Below the pieces are notes generated by a model that saw only the letters and a program-made list of their open reading frames with translations, had not been told where the DNA came from and made no database searches. A stretch of DNA of 64,000 bases from Microcoleus sp. FACHB-61 (lineage in GTDB: Bacteria > Cyanobacteriota > Cyanobacteriia > Cyanobacteriales > Microcoleaceae): positions 1 to 64,000 of the forward strand of contig JACJNY010000066.1 of NCBI GenBank assembly GCA_014695295.1, in the 5' to 3' direction. This document shows positions 1 to 13,300 of this stretch, in pieces. How positions within the stretch are numbered: the first letter of the stretch is position 1; every line of letters starts with the position of its first letter. A program made the position numbers and the translations under genes.

Positions 1-380
1 ATGTAGCAAAATACACCGATCAGGAAGTGGAAAATTACCAATTGGTAAGGGCCGCCGTTGTACAACCACTCATCGAGGGAAGCAGCTTCCCAGATTGGGT
101 AGAAGTGCAAGCCGATGGCGTTGGAAGAAGGAACAACAGCACCTGTGATGATGTTGTTACCGTACATCAAGGAACCAGCAACAGGTTCGCGGATGCCGTC
201 GATGTCCACAGGAGGAGCAGCGATGAAGGCGATGATGTAGCAAATGGTGGCGCTCAGCAAGGTAGGAATCATCAAGACGCCGAACCAACCTACATAAATG
301 CGGTTGTCGGTGGATGTTACCCAGTTGCAAAACTGCTCCCACAGATTGGCGCTTTCGCGCTGCTGTAAGGTTGTTGTCAT
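1..380 (-). CDS. psbA: Photosystem II D1 protein (PsbA), N-terminal part, cut by window edge
   Basis: The minus strand from 380 reads [20 protein letters not shown] and continues through the [14 protein letters not shown] and [18 protein letters not shown] stretches, which are diagnostic of the D1 reaction-centre subunit. About 126 of roughly 360 residues are present; the frame is open to base 1 and breaks off in the FCYM region of the second membrane helix. D1 binds P680, pheophytin, QB and the manganese cluster in the thylakoid membrane and is the subunit replaced after photodamage. Residue 130, which separates low-light (Gln) from high-light (Glu) forms, lies outside the window, so the isoform cannot be called. 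No Shine-Dalgarno is evident before the ATG. Confidence 0.97.
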   Translation of the reverse strand, partial: MTTTLQQRESANLWEQFCNWVTSTDNRIYVGWFGVLMIPTLLSATICYIIAFIAAPPVDIDGIREPVAGSLMYGNNIITGAVVPSSNAIGLHFYPIWEAASLDEWLYNGGPYQLVIFHFLIGVFCY

Positions 381-429
381 CTGTTTATGATTGCTTTATT
401 TGGTTTTCAATGTTCGGATGATGTTTCTA

Positions 430-458
430 TTATTAACGGTATTGTTAACGTTTGTAAA
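430..458 (-). promoter_or_regulatory. Possible sigma70-type promoter of psbA
   Basis: On the minus strand a TTTACA hexamer (453-458) lies 17 bases upstream of TAATAA (430-435). This would give a leader of roughly 40 bases before the psbA ATG at 380. Spacing is ideal but the -10 is a weak match. Strong psbA promoters normally carry consensus-like -35 and -10 boxes; this is inference from spacing only. Confidence 0.35.
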
Positions 459-597
459 GGGGTTTAACGACAGTTAAACTGATGAGTGTGATTAGGAAAG
501 CTGATGAAAGGAGAGAGATGGGCGTAGCTTGCGGGGCGGGACGCCATCGTCCCCGCGCGACAAGATATGCCAGCGTGTTCTTCGGCGCACCTCAACC

Positions 598-2343
598 CTA
601 ACGAACGGGAGCGATGGGAGGTGGAGAAGGTAGAGGAACAGGAGCGAGGACGGGTGGAGAGACTGGCCTGCGAGCAGGTGGAGAAATCCTGAACTGCTGG
701 AGTTGCTGCGGGGTGAGCGATCGCAAAATTCTCAGTCCGAGAGTGTCTCGGGAGATGCTTAAAGCGTAGGAGGGATCCAAATACGGGCGGAAATTTGATT
801 TGTTGTTCAAATAGCATTCCATGAAAGCTAGGCTGAGTCCGCTGAGGTAGCGGCGGGCTAAAGTGGGTTCGGGTCCGATGGCCTGTGGAGGTGGCAGAAA
901 GAGGCTTTGAGGGGATTCCTCGATCGTTGAGAAGTGAGTCCCGTTGTTCATCAGTACCAGATATTTGTTGGGCGATGTCAGCCAAGTGAACGGTAGAATT
1001 TGTTCGAGCAAAGCGGGGGCGACGGTATCGGCGCTGCCTGCGATTAGCATGACTGGGATTTGGATTTTGCTGAGGTTTGTTTCTCCGAGAATGCTGCTGG
1101 CGATCGGGTTGACGGCGATCACAGCTTTGATGCGCGGGTCGTCGAAATTGTACTGGTTGCGCTCTAGGCCGCGGGCGCGGCACTGCAACAGCAGGGAGAG
1201 GTTCCAAGTTTCGTTTTCGAGCTGGCAGTCTTTGTCTAGCTGTGCAAAATTAATCCCCGCCCCGGCTAATGCTAAAGCCGTATAGCCGCCGAAGGACTGG
1301 CCGATGACGCCGACTCGCTGCAAGTCGAGCTGCCCTTGGTAGGTCGGATCGGTTGTAGAAAGTTTGGTTAAATAATCGAGCAGGTCTTTGATGTCGAGGG
1401 GGCGGTTGACAAATTCTGCTGGTTCTGATACTTGATTGGCTCTGCCTGTTACTAACTCTTGGATTTGTTGGGCGTTGCTGCCGGGGTGTTCGGGGACGGC
1501 GACGGCAAAGCCATAGGAGGCTAAGTGTTTGGCTAAATACTCGAAGGAAAGGCGATCGGAACCTAAACCGTGGGAAATTACTACTACTGGGGCCGGTTGC
1601 GGGCTCCCCTGTGGCAGGTAAATGTCCATATCAAAGGTGCGAGCGCGATTTGGACTCGTCACAGTTACCGATGATTTTTTCCAAGTATAGGGGCCCGGTA
1701 GCTGGGGCTGCTGCATTTCGGCGGGCGGTATGGCGGGTTCAGAGGCTGCTTGTGCTTCGGACAACTGGGCAACTCCGGCGATCGTCTGATTGGAACGGTT
1801 GATCAGCGATGTCAGCTCGTTGGCGATACCCAAGCCGCGGGCGATGTCAATCCTGATGCCATAAGTGGGGAATTTCCGCAGCACGTTGAGAATTGTCAGG
1901 CCTTCTGGATCTGAGGCTGCTAAAATCAGGGCCGCTCGCATGGCATAAAATCCGGGCTGCCGAGCTTTGGTTTGAATTACTCGGCCTAAGCGTTTTAGCA
2001 GCACTTCTCCTTGAGGCGTGTAAAGGAATTGGGCGATCGTCACGTGGCTGATTTCAGATTTCGCTTGCAGGGCGCTGCGAATCTCAGCTAGCTGAGATTC
2101 TTTGATGTACTCAGCGAAGCCGTCCAAGTTCGAGTCTATTATGCCTTCTTCGGCGAAGAGTGCCAGGGATTCGATGGGAACTGATTCTTCTAGCGGCCCG
2201 TAAGTTACGTAAATTCGCTCGGCACCCATTGCCGGTGCGGCGGTGCAAACAGCCGTGAATGCAAACAATCCTAGGTATTTTTGGGCGATCGACCGCCGAG
2301 TGCGAAGGGCAGCAGTGGAGAGACTCCGAAACAGACTGTTCAT
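598..2343 (-). CDS. Exported alpha/beta hydrolase with N-terminal DUF1400-type domain
   Basis: A 581-residue protein if it starts at the ATG at 2343, which has AGG ten bases upstream; the frame opens with a TTG three codons earlier. An Arg-rich N-terminus, hydrophobic core and AMGA-type cleavage site near residue 41 indicate export. The next ~150 residues (RIYVTYGPLEESVPIESL onward) match the cyanobacterial DUF1400 domain. The rest is a dienelactone-hydrolase/PAF-acetylhydrolase-like fold: VISHGLGSDRLSF oxyanion region, nucleophile elbow GQSFGG (Ser350) and a late GTHFS histidine motif. The C-terminus is a Pro-rich tail. It is probably a periplasmic or outer-membrane-associated esterase or lipase; the substrate is unknown. 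It is convergent with nothing and stands alone. Confidence 0.88.
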   Translation of the reverse strand: MNSLFRSLSTAALRTRRSIAQKYLGLFAFTAVCTAAPAMGAERIYVTYGPLEESVPIESLALFAEEGIIDSNLDGFAEYIKESQLAEIRSALQAKSEISHVTIAQFLYTPQGEVLLKRLGRVIQTKARQPGFYAMRAALILAASDPEGLTILNVLRKFPTYGIRIDIARGLGIANELTSLINRSNQTIAGVAQLSEAQAASEPAIPPAEMQQPQLPGPYTWKKSSVTVTSPNRARTFDMDIYLPQGSPQPAPVVVISHGLGSDRLSFEYLAKHLASYGFAVAVPEHPGSNAQQIQELVTGRANQVSEPAEFVNRPLDIKDLLDYLTKLSTTDPTYQGQLDLQRVGVIGQSFGGYTALALAGAGINFAQLDKDCQLENETWNLSLLLQCRARGLERNQYNFDDPRIKAVIAVNPIASSILGETNLSKIQIPVMLIAGSADTVAPALLEQILPFTWLTSPNKYLVLMNNGTHFSTIEESPQSLFLPPPQAIGPEPTLARRYLSGLSLAFMECYLNNKSNFRPYLDPSYALSISRDTLGLRILRSLTPQQLQQFRISPPARRPVSPPVLAPVPLPSPPPIAPVR

Positions 2344-2756
2344 AAGTTTCAAACCTAGGACTTCTAATAATTAGTCTGTGAAACGATGTAAATTGTTTCA
2401 CCAAAATTTAATACCGAAAAATCACTCTGTTGCTTCGGATGCTTCGGAAATTAGGTTATCTTGGGAAGCATAGCCAAAAGAGCAATTTTCTGACCTGACA
2501 AGACTAGCTGAAATTTAACATTCAACACCGAGGGGTCAAACCTGCGGGAATGCCCATTGATTATTTTTTCAGCTATGCAAGATCCATAGTGCGGACTGTT
2601 TTTAGTTAGTAGTCTGAAACCATCGATTTTCCGTTGGTAGCTCGATTGCCAAATCGCCTTGAAACCCTTATTCTACGGTTGGCAATCAAAAAATGTCCGA
2701 AGTATTGCAAGATATTTTCGATCGAGTTTGTAACTACAGCCTGAGTGAGAGAATTT
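2344..2756. other. Intergenic region between divergent genes
   Basis: About 410 bases separate the divergently transcribed hydrolase and HD-domain genes, so both promoters should lie here. I see AT-rich sequence without a convincing ORF, RNA gene or repeat. Confidence 0.5.
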
Positions 2757-3740
2757 ATGATGTTCAATGCAACTGCTATCCTGATTGACGCTTTTGTTCA
2801 AGAGCTGCAGGCCGGCTACCGTCGCACCTACGGCAAGTACAAGCCTGACTACCCTGAAATTATCGCCTGGGCAGGGACTATGGCTCTGGAAAATATCGCT
2901 AACTGCGATGCTCTCTACCACAATGTGGAACACACAATGCTCGTGGCTTTGGTGGGACAAGAGATTCTCCGCGGCAAGCATATTCGCGAAGGAGGAGTGT
3001 CGCCGGAAGATTGGCTGCACTACCTGATCTCACTGCTGTGCCACGATATCGGCTACGTGAAAGGTGTTTGTCGCCAAGACCAAGAAGCTGTGGGACTCTA
3101 CGCTACGGGTATTGACGGGGGCATGGTTTCTGTACCTATCGGCGCCACTTCTGCCAGTTTAACTCCTTATCATGTCGATCGAGGAAAACTCGTAATTGAC
3201 GAACGCTTCGGCGGCCACACATTAATTGATGCCGAACAAATCAAGCGCAATATTGAATTGACGCGCTTCCCAGTTCCTGCTAGCGAAACTCATCAAGACA
3301 GAAACAATTATTCTGGACTCGCCAGGGCCGCCGATTTGATCGGTCAGTTGAGCGACCCCAATTACCTGCGAAAAATAAGTGCCCTGTTCTACGAATTTGA
3401 GGAAGTCGGCACTAATAAAATCTTGGGCTACAAGTCTCCGGGAGATTTGCGGCAAAATTACGCCAAGTTTTATTGGAATGGAGTTTTTCCCTACATTCCA
3501 GCAGCTTTGAACTACTTGGAATTGACCCAGGGAGGCAAACAGATTATTGCCAACCTCTACGCCAACGTATTTCAGGTAGAACACGCTGAACCGCTAGCTT
3601 TCACCAAGCCGAACGCTCAAGAATTTATCAAATCTCGCGCCAATAGCAACTTAAACGGCGAAAAAGATGATGAGAAGCTTCAAGCTTCCATGTCCGGGGA
3701 CAACAAGAAATTTACCGAGTTTCCCGACTTGAATTTGTGA
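2757..3740 (+). CDS. HD-domain metal-dependent phosphohydrolase
   Basis: Start chosen at the ATG at 2757 (tandem ATG ATG, AGAGA just upstream); an in-frame GTG at 2745 is possible. The 327-residue product has a YHNVEHTMLV motif (His near residues 55 and 59) and LCHDIGY (His-Asp near 96-97), the metal-ligand signature of the HD superfamily, followed by conserved helical segments (GLARAADLIGQLSDPNYLRK) with a later aspartate ligand candidate. HD enzymes hydrolyse phosphomonoesters or nucleotides; this cyanobacterial type has no assigned substrate. The charged C-terminal tail after about residue 290 looks disordered. A differently organised HD protein is encoded at 27202-28656. Confidence 0.85.
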   Translation: MMFNATAILIDAFVQELQAGYRRTYGKYKPDYPEIIAWAGTMALENIANCDALYHNVEHTMLVALVGQEILRGKHIREGGVSPEDWLHYLISLLCHDIGYVKGVCRQDQEAVGLYATGIDGGMVSVPIGATSASLTPYHVDRGKLVIDERFGGHTLIDAEQIKRNIELTRFPVPASETHQDRNNYSGLARAADLIGQLSDPNYLRKISALFYEFEEVGTNKILGYKSPGDLRQNYAKFYWNGVFPYIPAALNYLELTQGGKQIIANLYANVFQVEHAEPLAFTKPNAQEFIKSRANSNLNGEKDDEKLQASMSGDNKKFTEFPDLNL

Positions 3741-3834
3741 TGATTCACGCCCATAATTCGGCACCTATAAAGGCGATTCAGGCGATTTGAGATTTTAGAC
3801 TTCGGCGTGAGACGTTCGGCGAGCGCTCTGTCGA

Positions 3835-3945
3835 ACGATTTTAGATTTACTCCACAGATGAATCTGGGAGCTTGAACTCGGGTCGAAAATTGTTGGCGGC
3901 TGGCGACTTTTGTCGGAAATTTGTATCCGTTTTTGGGCGGGGTCA
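3835..3945. repeat. Dispersed intergenic repeat, copy 1
   Basis: This segment shares two conserved blocks in the same order with 28668-28790: one containing TTTACTCCACAGATGAATCT and one containing GTATCCGTTTTTGGGCGGGG, with a diverged core. It sits in the 387-base gap between the HD gene and ligA. No ORF spans both copies, so it looks like a small non-coding mobile or palindromic element. The remainder of the gap (3946-4127) is AT-rich with two poly-T tracts next to AGCTCAAA/GAGCTAAA motifs and probably holds the ligA promoter. Confidence 0.6.
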
Positions 3946-4121
3946 TAATTAGGATAAGTTTTGATTTTCTAGTTGCTGGCTCTTTTTTTTTAGCTCAAAT
4001 AGAGAGCGATCATTTCAAATCTCAAATCGTTCTGGCAGCAGAAAGGTTGCTCGCTCATTTTTTTTGAGCTAAAATCGAGAGTTATAATCAAAAATCGAAA
4101 ACCTTTAATAGAAAACTTTAA

Positions 4122-6317
<2,196 letters not shown>

Positions 6318-6537
6318 CGGAAGGAAGAGGGAAGAAGGAAGTTCAGCAACGGATTCAGTTCTCAAAAACAGGCAGGATGCCTCTTCCACAAGAAAGATTT
6401 AAATGTTTTTGGGGGCAGTTGCTCCTAGGCCCGCCCCTGAGTACACGCTACTTTTGCTAAAATTTTGTATAATTTGTAAGAATGCTCGATCGCAACTGCG
6501 AGCTTAGCCAAATCCCAGCAATCATAGGAGATACATT

Positions 6538-6951
6538 ATGCCTGAAATTCCAGCAGAACAAACACGAACAAACTTGACAACTCCAGAAACAACTACCGAA
6601 AACTCAATTTCTGGAGTGGAAAACGTGAAAAATAGTTTGGGAAACGTCCTAAATAGTTGGAAGTTGAAAGCAGGATTAGCCGTTGCTGTACTGTTTGCAG
6701 TGTTGCTATTGGCTTTCTACTGGCAGCATATGATTGCAGTCGTAGGCATGAAGAGTTGGTCGGCGCGATCGGGAGCTCAGCCGATCGAATGTATGGTAAG
6801 AGATACTAATAACGACGAGTATGTCAGTTGCAGCGCCCTCCTCGATCAGCAGATTGTCCCTCTTGAGTGCAGTTCGAGTTTGTTCAATATCGGCTGTCGA
6901 GTCAATTATGGAACTGCGGCACCAAATCCGAGACAAGTCAGCCCTAGATAG
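6538..6951 (+). CDS. Small single-pass membrane protein, unknown function
   Basis: A 137-residue protein with a Thr/Glu-rich hydrophilic N-terminus (~1-40), one transmembrane segment (LAVAVLFAVLLLAFYW, ~50-68) and a ~70-residue exposed domain with four cysteines (IECMV, VSCSA, LECSS, IGCRV) that could form two disulfides. There is no signal-peptide cleavage site, so it is probably N-in anchored with the Cys domain in the periplasm or lumen. AGGAGATACATT lies directly before the ATG. No family is recognised; the even Cys pattern argues for a real gene. Confidence 0.7.
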   Translation: MPEIPAEQTRTNLTTPETTTENSISGVENVKNSLGNVLNSWKLKAGLAVAVLFAVLLLAFYWQHMIAVVGMKSWSARSGAQPIECMVRDTNNDEYVSCSALLDQQIVPLECSSSLFNIGCRVNYGTAAPNPRQVSPR

Positions 6952-7021
6952 AGCATCTGCGGGTTAGAGATGATTGTTGAAGGAACAGATTTGCTACTTA
7001 AAATATGGGACTTACCAAAAA

Positions 7022-7134
7022 AATCTCACCGTGAAAATACTCCAGCAATAAAGATCGGAAAACAATTGTTTTTCTTGTTGTAAATTAGCAGGTAAGTTGA
7101 CTTACCTGCTATTGTCATTAGGTAATCTGTGATA
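7022..7134 (-). pseudogene. Decayed duplicate of the CHAT-exoprotein 3' end
   Basis: The stretch aligns with the last ~110 bases of the large gene at 7369-7480: ACTCCAG(C/T)A(A/G)TAA, CTTGTTGTAAATTAGCAGGTAA and the following CTTRCC block recur in order. It corresponds to the [20 protein letters not shown] tail but is frame-disrupted. It lies 220 bases beyond the stop of the intact gene in the same orientation, so it is most simply a relic of a former tandem CHAT gene or of an earlier 3' end. Confidence 0.65.
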
Positions 7135-7209
7135 GATGATGTGCGGCAGTATATTGGCGAGCCGAAGGTTTTTGATGATATTACTTTGGTGGTGAGGAAA
7201 CAGAAATAG
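7135..7209 (+). pseudogene. Relic of a SpoIIE/PP2C-type phosphatase C-terminus
   Basis: The frame reads DDVRQYIGEP KVFDDITLVVRKQK and stops. FDDITLVV followed by a basic tail is the typical end of SpoIIE-family (PP2C-like) serine phosphatases, which in cyanobacteria often follow a receiver or GAF domain. Nothing upstream continues the frame. Only about 25 residues remain, so the identification is family-level. Confidence 0.5.
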
Positions 7210-7351
7210 AGTTCCAAACCCCCTGGCTCGATCGGCCCTTGAAATTGGGGCAGCGACGGGGGAACCCCCCCAACCCTCCCAAGCGAGCATTGCCCCTACT
7301 GTAGAAAGTTTCGTCCCTAAGAAGCGGAGACTGAACAATAAACATGGGAGC

Positions 7352-10300
7352 TTACCAGGGGCTTCCGATCATGGTGAAACTACTCCAGTAGTAAGGATGA
7401 GAAAAATTTTGGTTTGCTTGTTGTAAATTAGCAGGTAAATTTAACTTGCCGCCTGTTGTTACTAGCTGTCCGTTTTCCAGCAGCACTTTACCGGACATTA
7501 TTGCTTGTTGAGCCAGTTGCAAAGCTTCTGCTTTAGTGGTGGTTCCTCGCAACTGGTGGTAAAATTCGCTCATCAGCCCCAAAGTGCCTCCATCGTCAAC
7601 ATACCACAAACTCCCTAAAGCAGATTTCGTGCCGGATTTTACCGCTAAACCTCCAAAACCTAACTCTGCTTCCCGATCGCCCATAGCAGTTCTACAAGCA
7701 CTTAATACTAACAAGTCTACCTGCGGATTGCGCCAATTCAAACTCTCCATGCGATCGAGCTGCAATTTGGAATTCCACAGTTGAATGTAGGAATTGCTCG
7801 GTTTTCCCGGTTTGAATTCAGCGTGAGTTGCTAGGTGAACGATCCGAAATCCTCCCTTGGCGTGTTCCGAGTTGAGATTATCTAAAGTGAAAGTGGAATT
7901 GAGGAAAGATGGGCCGTGCCACTGAGCCACAATCGCCTGCAATTCGATCGGCACATTGGGCAAGGGCTGTTGCTCAACAAATTCTGACCTTCCCATTGCT
8001 AGCACTGTGGCGTCTCTAACAGCTTTATAATTGGTATTAGTCGAACTAAAACTTGGAATTAGGCTGAAACTGTATTTTTCCATCAAGAAGCCTTTACCGT
8101 CGTGCAAAGCGGCAAAGGGCAGGCTTCGCAATCCCGCATCGACTGACACTAACAAAGTCTGAATTCCTAAGGTTTCTAAGTCTTTTTCTAGGGGTGCGAT
8201 CGCCCATTTATATAGTTGCTGCGCGGGGGCTAGATAACTGGTACTAGCGCGTTTTGCGGGATTGGTGATTTCAGCGCGCAACTCTTGGACGGTGGGGAAA
8301 AGAGCTGCTCTGTTGGCTTCGGGGACGCTGTAGTGAATCGGCCGCCCCACGGGAGCAACTAAAATTAGTTCCAGTCGATCGGCTCGCGAGACTATGTAGA
8401 TAATACCAGACCGCTTGCCAGTTTGCCGTTCGATATTTTGTAAAGTTTCTTGGAATGTCGAAATCAAGGTTTTTTCCTCGGGGAGGTTGGCTTTTACCCC
8501 CAGGTATTCTCCAAATTCTTGATTCCTCATTTCTTCGATTCCCCAGACTGTTTTCTGTATGTCGTTACCTTCAAAAAGTTGATCGGGAGACGGAACATAT
8601 CCCAGAACTAAATTAGAAGTAGGGTTGACTGTTGGTGGTTTTTTTGATTCTGGTAGGGACGGTACGATGTCGGCGGGTAATTGACGGGTGATACTTTGAT
8701 CGATGGTTAAAATTCGATCGGCAGCAGCAACAGGGGGATTGTCTCGCGGTGGAGTTTTCGGGGGTTGAAAGTCTTCTGAATCAGGGGTTGAAGGTTGCGG
8801 TGCGGGTGTATCTGCGGCTGTGGGCGATGCTAGTGTTGTCACAGGTGCGATCGGCTTTAAGGGTTCTTGTACAGATTCTGGGGCTGACGTTACCTGCTGA
8901 TTTTCCTGTTGATTGATGACCGTTACTTGCTGATTTTCCTGCTGATTTGTTTCCGTTACTTGCTGATTTGTTTCCGTTACTTGCTGATTTTCCTGTTGAT
9001 TTGTTTCCATTACCTGCTGATTTGTTTCCGTTGTCAGCGGCATTGTTGGCAGAACGGTTCCCGTTGTTTGCGGAATTGTTGGCGGAACGGTTCCCGTTGT
9101 TTGCGGAAGTATTGGCGGAACGGTTCCCGTTGTTTCCGTTATTGGCGGAACGGTTCCCGTTATTGGCGAAACGGTTTCCGTTATTGGGGGGATTGTTGGC
9201 GGAATTGTTGGCGGAACGGTTCGCGTTATTGGGGGGATTGTTGGGGGAATTATTGGCGGAATTGTTTCCGTTATTGGCGGAGTTGTTGGCGGGGTTGTTG
9301 ACGAGACTGTGGCCGGGATTATTGGGGAAATTGTTTCCGTCGTGGGCGGAATTATTGGGGGAATTGTTTCGGTTGTGGACGGAATTGTTGGGGGAATTGT
9401 TTCCGTTGTGGACGGAATTGTTGGGGGAATTGTTTCCGTTATTGGCAGAATTGTTGGGGGAATTGTTTCCGTTATTGGCAGAATTGTTGGCGGAATTGTT
9501 GGCGGAATTGTTTCCGTTATGGACGGAATTGTTGGCGGAATTGTTTCCGTTATGGGCGGAATTGTTGGGGGAATTGTTTCCGTTATGGGCGGAATTGTTG
9601 GGGGAATTGTTTCCGTTGTGGGCGGAATTATTGGGGGAATTGTTTCCGTTGTGGGCGGAATTGTTGGGGGGATTGTTTCCGTTGTGGGCGGAATTGTTGG
9701 GGGGATTGTTTCCGTTGTGGGCGGAATTATTGGCGTCGGGTCGATCGCGTCATCAGTCAAAAGCACAATATTACCAACACTACTAGAACGCGGAAACGAC
9801 TGCGATGTAATGGTAGATTGTCCTGTTGTAATTGCACCCGCCGTACCGTTGCTAGCAGCATCCCCCACCACAAACGGTTGAATCGGCGTCCCTCCATCTC
9901 CCCCAGCGTGTACAATTGTAATTTTGCCACCACCTGCACCGCCAGCAGTAGAAATGCTAGCAAATCCCGTCGGCGACAGTGGGGTTGAAAAAGTACCCGT
10001 AGCGCGGAAAAAATTGCCTGTTATTGCTGTCACCTCGCCCCCGGTGCCGCCAGTACCGCCTTGGGCATTGATCCACTCTACTTGAATATCGCCGATCGGA
10101 TCTAAGAACACATTGCCGGCATTTCCGACTATACCGCTAGAGTTAATTTGTCCGGCCGTAATTGAAGTTATCGCCTTAACAGTTATGTTACCGCCACTGT
10201 TTGCGGATGTATTCAAATTGCCTGCGGTGAAATTGTTACCGCTTGTAAAGAGAATTTCTCCGCCATTAGCAGTAATATTTTTAACACTTATATCGCCCTT

Positions 10301-13300
10301 GGCAGTAATATCGACTTTGCCTGCGGTGACATCTCCCGATAAGTTGACTTTTTCCGTGTTTAGTGCTGTCAATTGTTGCGCGTTAATTGTCGAGTTTCCT
10401 GTCACATTGCCAGCATTTTCGATCGCAAGATTTCCTAACTTGCTGGTGGCACCCACCGCACCGTTGAAAGTGATGCTGCCGCTACCGGAGGCTAGAGTTA
10501 AGTTGCTGGCATTAATGCTGTCACTGTCGATCGCACCTCCAAAGGCAATATTCCCCCCGGCTGTACTCAATATCGCATCTTTCGTCAACCCGAGAACACC
10601 GTTAATATTGATATTGCCCTGATTAGTAGTAACATTGCCACCTAACTTAGTGCTTGCAGCAACAATATTTAAACCAGAATTGCTCGCTATATTACCTGTG
10701 AATTCCGCCTGCGTTGCCGTAACATTCAAAGCAGAAACTGGTGCTGTCCCTCCGATATTTCCTTGCACCAGCACATTGCCTGTAGCTGCATCTAAGTTCA
10801 ACAAATGATTGCTGTCTATCGCCCCAATTATCTTAATATCTCCGCCGCCGGTACTGAGATTAATATCGTTACCGAGTTGGACAGTGCCGTTGAGAGCGAT
10901 CGGATTTTTATTGGTATTGATGCCAGAATTTAAATTAATGGTGGAAGCGTTGAGAGCTATGCTGCTGTTGTCATTTCCGGTAAGAGTGCCATCAAGTGCG
11001 ATCGTACCAGTTCCCGTTTGAATATTTACTGGGTCTAAAAATGTAAGATTAGAGGAAATACTAACATTTGCACTGCTATCCGATCGCCCGATCGCGATCG
11101 AGCTAAATCCATTTTGAATTAAACTAATTTCCGATGCAGTCAAATCTAAACCGCTAGTATTGTTATCACTTCCGCCAACAACCATATTTTGTCCGGCTGT
11201 TGCGGGTTGCAGCGTTAACGCGCCCGTACCCGAAACATTCCCAGAAAAATCAATTTCACCGGCTGTTAAATTCAGCGGGTTACTACCTGCAGATAAAGTA
11301 GAACCGAAAGCAATTGTTGCATTTCCCAGCGTAAAACTTACAGGAGCTGTTAATGTCGCCGGGTCGCTAAAACTAATGTTATCATTAGTTGTGGTGATAT
11401 TTCCGTTAACTGCAACAGTTCCCCCGCCATTTTGAATAAATTCACCGTCTAGGTTCAGGTTTTTCTCAATATTGAGATTCACCTTATTGGCAATTGTGAG
11501 CGTGCCGTCATTGGTGGTTGTTACAGTTCCTTTGAGATTGACATTATCAGCAGCAATACCCAGATTGCCAGCTACGTCAACTGTCTTGTTGAAAGTAATG
11601 TCGCTGCCTGAAAACACCGATTTTGGGGCAACAGTCACTGCATCTGCATAAGTTTGAGTGCCGGTTGTAGTCACATTGCCGCCTAAAGATATCTTGCTGT
11701 TGGCAGTTAAAGTTGTGAGAGGAGTTGTTTCGCCGATCGCACTTTTGAAGGTAAGATTACCGCTAGCCGCCTTCACAGTCAAATCGCTGCTACCGTCAAC
11801 AGTATCGTTGAAAGTAATGCTGTCACCTGAAAGAATCGGATTATTGGCAACAGTCACAGCATCTGCATAACTTTGACTGCCAGTTGTAGTCACATTGCCC
11901 TTGACTTGAGTTGTGCCCCCAGCATCTGTCGTCAAACTTGCGGCATTGACTGTTTGATTAAATGCGGTTGTTCCTGTAGAGTTAGCTGTTAAATTGCCGA
12001 GCGCACTTGTAGCACCAACTGCACCATTGAATGTAACATTACCAGTACCCCCATTCACAGTTAAATCGCTGCTGCCGTCAACAGTATCGTTGAAAGTAAT
12101 GCCGCTGCCGGAGAGAATGGGATTGTTGGCAATTGTAACTGCATCTCCATAAGTTTGACTGCCGGTTGTAGTCACATTTCCCTTGACTTGAGTTGTGCCC
12201 CCAGCATCTGTAGTCAAACTTGCGGCATTGACTGTTTGATTAAATTCGGTTGTTCCTGTAGAGTTAGCTGTTAAATTGCCGAGCGCACTTGTAGCACCAA
12301 CTGCACCATTGAATGTAACATTACCGCTAACCGCATTCGCCGTCAAATCGCTGCTGCCGTTAACAGTATCGTTGAAAGTAATGCCGCTGCCGGAGAGAAT
12401 GGGATTGTTGGCAATTGTAACTGCATCTCCATAAGTTTGAGGGCCAGTTGTAGTCACATTGCCATTAAGTTGAGTTGTACCGCCAGCATTGGTGGTGAAA
12501 CTGGTAGCCCTGACAGCATTAAATGTAGCTGTACCAGCACTGTTGACGGTGAGATTTCCTAATACTGTCGCGTCGCCGATCAAACCTTTAACCTCAATTT
12601 TTCCAGTACCTGTTTCTAAAGTGAGATTGCCAGTGCCATCAATGTTATTGTTAAACAGAATATTGCCACCTGCTGAAGTGCCATTACTGACTAAGACGTT
12701 ATTTCCAACTAAGGTATTACCGTTAAGTGTAATATCCTGAGATAGGGTGGTAATATTTCCATTCAGGTTATTAGTTGTAGCATTGAGAGTAATTGAGGCA
12801 TTATCAGTTCCCAAAATCGAGCCATCGGGATTGACAAAAATAGTGCCTAGAGTATTGAAACTCACAGGATCGGCAAAAGATACTGGCAAATTCTCTACAG
12901 TGATATTGCCTGTAGTAGTCTTCCCTCCGAAAACAATGGCACTAAAGCCATTACGCAATGAGGATAAAAAAGGTGCTCCTATATCGATCGCCTGCGGATC
13001 GTCACCAAGTTCAGCCTGGAAGCGAATTCCGAAATCCGGCGAAAACGGCTGAATTGAAAAAGTGCCTTTACTCTGCGCGGAACCTCCTAGCGAAAAGCCA
13101 ATCTCATTCCCAGTAATGCTAATATTTCCAGTACCGGGCAATCCATTAGCATCAATGCTATTTATCCCAACTTCAGTGGGAGTTGCGATCGCGATCTCTC
13201 CACCGGCACCAGAAGTAGAACTAGAATTAACCACTCCTGAGTATGCAAAAATGTTGCCTGTTTGACCTGTGAGGGTGATTTTTCCGCCATTGCCAGCAGT

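Noticed and set aside
464..1207. 247-codon minus frame overlapping the hydrolase gene
   Set aside because: It is in another frame of the hydrolase gene; the product is Arg/His/Pro-rich without domain structure.
8909..9881. Three long plus-strand open frames opposite the exoprotein gene
   Set aside because: They arise from the low-complexity 33-base repeat read backwards in all frames ([15 protein letters not shown]-type products); no start signal or domain, and the minus frame has a clear protein architecture.
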